From: an uncultured Bacilli bacterium
GTDB taxonomy: Bacteria > Bacillota_I > Bacilli_A > RF39 > UBA660
DNA length: 7,361 nucleotides
Direction of reading: 5' to 3'
Assembly: GCA_947630515.1 (NCBI GenBank)
Contig: CANRHY010000047.1
Span: 1 to 7,361 of the forward strand
Shown: one piece after another, positions 7,113 through 7,361 of the stretch
Position numbering within the stretch: position 1 is the first letter of the stretch
Layout of the letters: each line of letters opens with the position of its first letter
Program-made: the position numbers and the translations under genes
The notes under the pieces: generated by a model
Databases searched by the model: none
Seen by the model: only the letters and a program-made list of their open reading frames with translations
Told to the model about the DNA's origin: nothing

Positions 7113-7121
7113 ATTGTATCA
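7113..7121 (-). promoter_or_regulatory. Extended -10 promoter of the Abi/htrA operon
   Basis: The minus strand reads TGATACAAT: an extended -10 TG, one base, then TACAAT (5 of 6). The -35 at the 17-base spacing (7141-7136, TAGTTA) matches only 3 of 6, which an extended -10 can tolerate. Transcription would begin near 7106 and leave a leader of about 13 bases. Confidence 0.6.
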
Positions 7122-7148
7122 CAAACTAAAAAATTTAACTACACTTTT

Positions 7149-7186
7149 CACATAATTTTCGTATTTTTATGAATTTTGACACATAA
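7149..7186. repeat. Direct repeat CACATAA x2, 31 bp apart, upstream of the Abi promoter
   Basis: CACATAA occurs at 7149-7155 and 7180-7186, a centre spacing of 31 bp, close to three helical turns. Between them is a small imperfect hairpin, TTCGTA-TTTT-TATGAA, paired with one G-T on the plus strand. Both copies lie about 45-80 bases upstream of the predicted start of the Abi transcript. A regulator site is possible, but short AT-rich repeats also arise by chance. Confidence 0.35.
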
Positions 7187-7189
7187 CTT

Positions 7190-7220
7190 AAAAAGGATAA
7201 GATTTTTCTTATCCTAATTT
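7190..7220. terminator. Bidirectional rho-independent terminator upstream of the Abi operon
   Basis: AGGATAAGA (7194-7202) and TCTTATCCT (7207-7215) form a perfect 9-bp stem around a 4-base loop. On the minus strand it is followed by a run of T (7194-7190). On the plus strand AA then TTTTT follows. It can end a transcript from the right of the window on the minus strand, or one from the left on the plus strand. It insulates the Abi promoter from upstream transcription. Confidence 0.85.
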
Positions 7221-7361
7221 TTATACTATAAAAATGTCTATCTTTTATTAATAATATTTGTTAATCCTAAATTTTTCTTAAAAGATTTATCTCTTATGAA
7301 CAAAAGTGCTGATGAATTATTCAAATGACATATGATTATTTTCACTAACATCAACAGGCAT

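Larger units (their letters stand above)
7094..7361. other. Non-coding region upstream of the Abi gene
   Basis: This 268-base stretch holds no convincing complete gene. It contains the Abi ribosome binding site and promoter, the CACATAA pair and the bidirectional hairpin. Beyond the hairpin, bases 7216-7361 are AT-rich. An imperfect direct repeat of TTAATCCTAAATTT (7261-7274) is related to TTATCCTAATTTTT (7209-7222, within and after the hairpin). Two open tails run in from the right edge on the minus strand: 14 codons ending in TAA at 7317, with codon choice like the neighbouring genes, and 40 codons ending in TAG at 7238, with codon choice unlike them. One may be the C-terminus of the next gene upstream. 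Confidence 0.6.

Noticed and set aside
7176..7203. Plus-strand promoter with a perfect TTGACA -35
   Set aside because: The only -10 at usable spacing is TAAGAT (4 of 6), it lies inside the terminator stem, and no plus-strand gene follows within the window.
7296..7328. Ten-codon plus-strand mini-gene starting ATG AAC AAA
   Set aside because: It is very short, has no ribosome binding site or promoter, and is expected by chance.
1..7361. CRISPR array, tRNA, rRNA or insertion sequence
   Set aside because: No regularly spaced repeats, cloverleaf, rRNA-like stretch, terminal inverted repeats or transposase motifs were seen on either strand.

Overview
The window comes from an AT-rich genome (sampled 60-base lines run near 27-30% GC). 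It uses the standard bacterial code: TGG encodes Trp and TGA is a working stop. Promoters are sigma-A-like and Shine-Dalgarno sites are strong. These features, together with a desulfoferrodoxin, a DgkB-like lipid kinase and a bacterial SNF2/SWIM helicase, point to an anaerobic low-GC Bacillota. I cannot tell Bacilli from Clostridia here. Every gene lies on the minus strand, and that strand is strongly G-rich over C, as expected for a leading strand.

Read in the direction of transcription (right to left), there are three transcription units. (1) Bases 7361-7094 hold no convincing gene. They contain a perfect bidirectional terminator hairpin, a promoter, and an unresolved open tail at the right edge. 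The first operon follows: an Abi_2/AbiF-type HEPN protein with a TTG start, then a membrane-anchored HtrA serine protease. The two genes are 12 nt apart, and the protease's Shine-Dalgarno overlaps the stop of the Abi gene. (2) A clear promoter (TTGAGT-N17-TATAAT) drives a tight operon: a diacylglycerol/lipid kinase, a class I desulfoferrodoxin (superoxide reductase) overlapping it by 14 nt, and a zinc-ribbon membrane protein whose ATG abuts the desulfoferrodoxin stop. It ends in an unusual terminator with two alternative 3' arms. (3) A promoter (TTTACT-N17-TATACT) drives a long SNF2-family helicase with an N-terminal SWIM zinc finger. That gene runs off the left edge just before helicase motif VI.

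Functionally this looks like a stress and housekeeping neighbourhood: RNA-targeting defence or toxin protein, envelope protein quality control, phospholipid turnover, superoxide removal, a putative envelope sensor/anchor protein, and a chromatin-type ATPase. The likeliest place for something new is the Abi_2/HtrA operon and the structured non-coding DNA in front of it. No CRISPR array, tRNA, rRNA or complete mobile element was seen.
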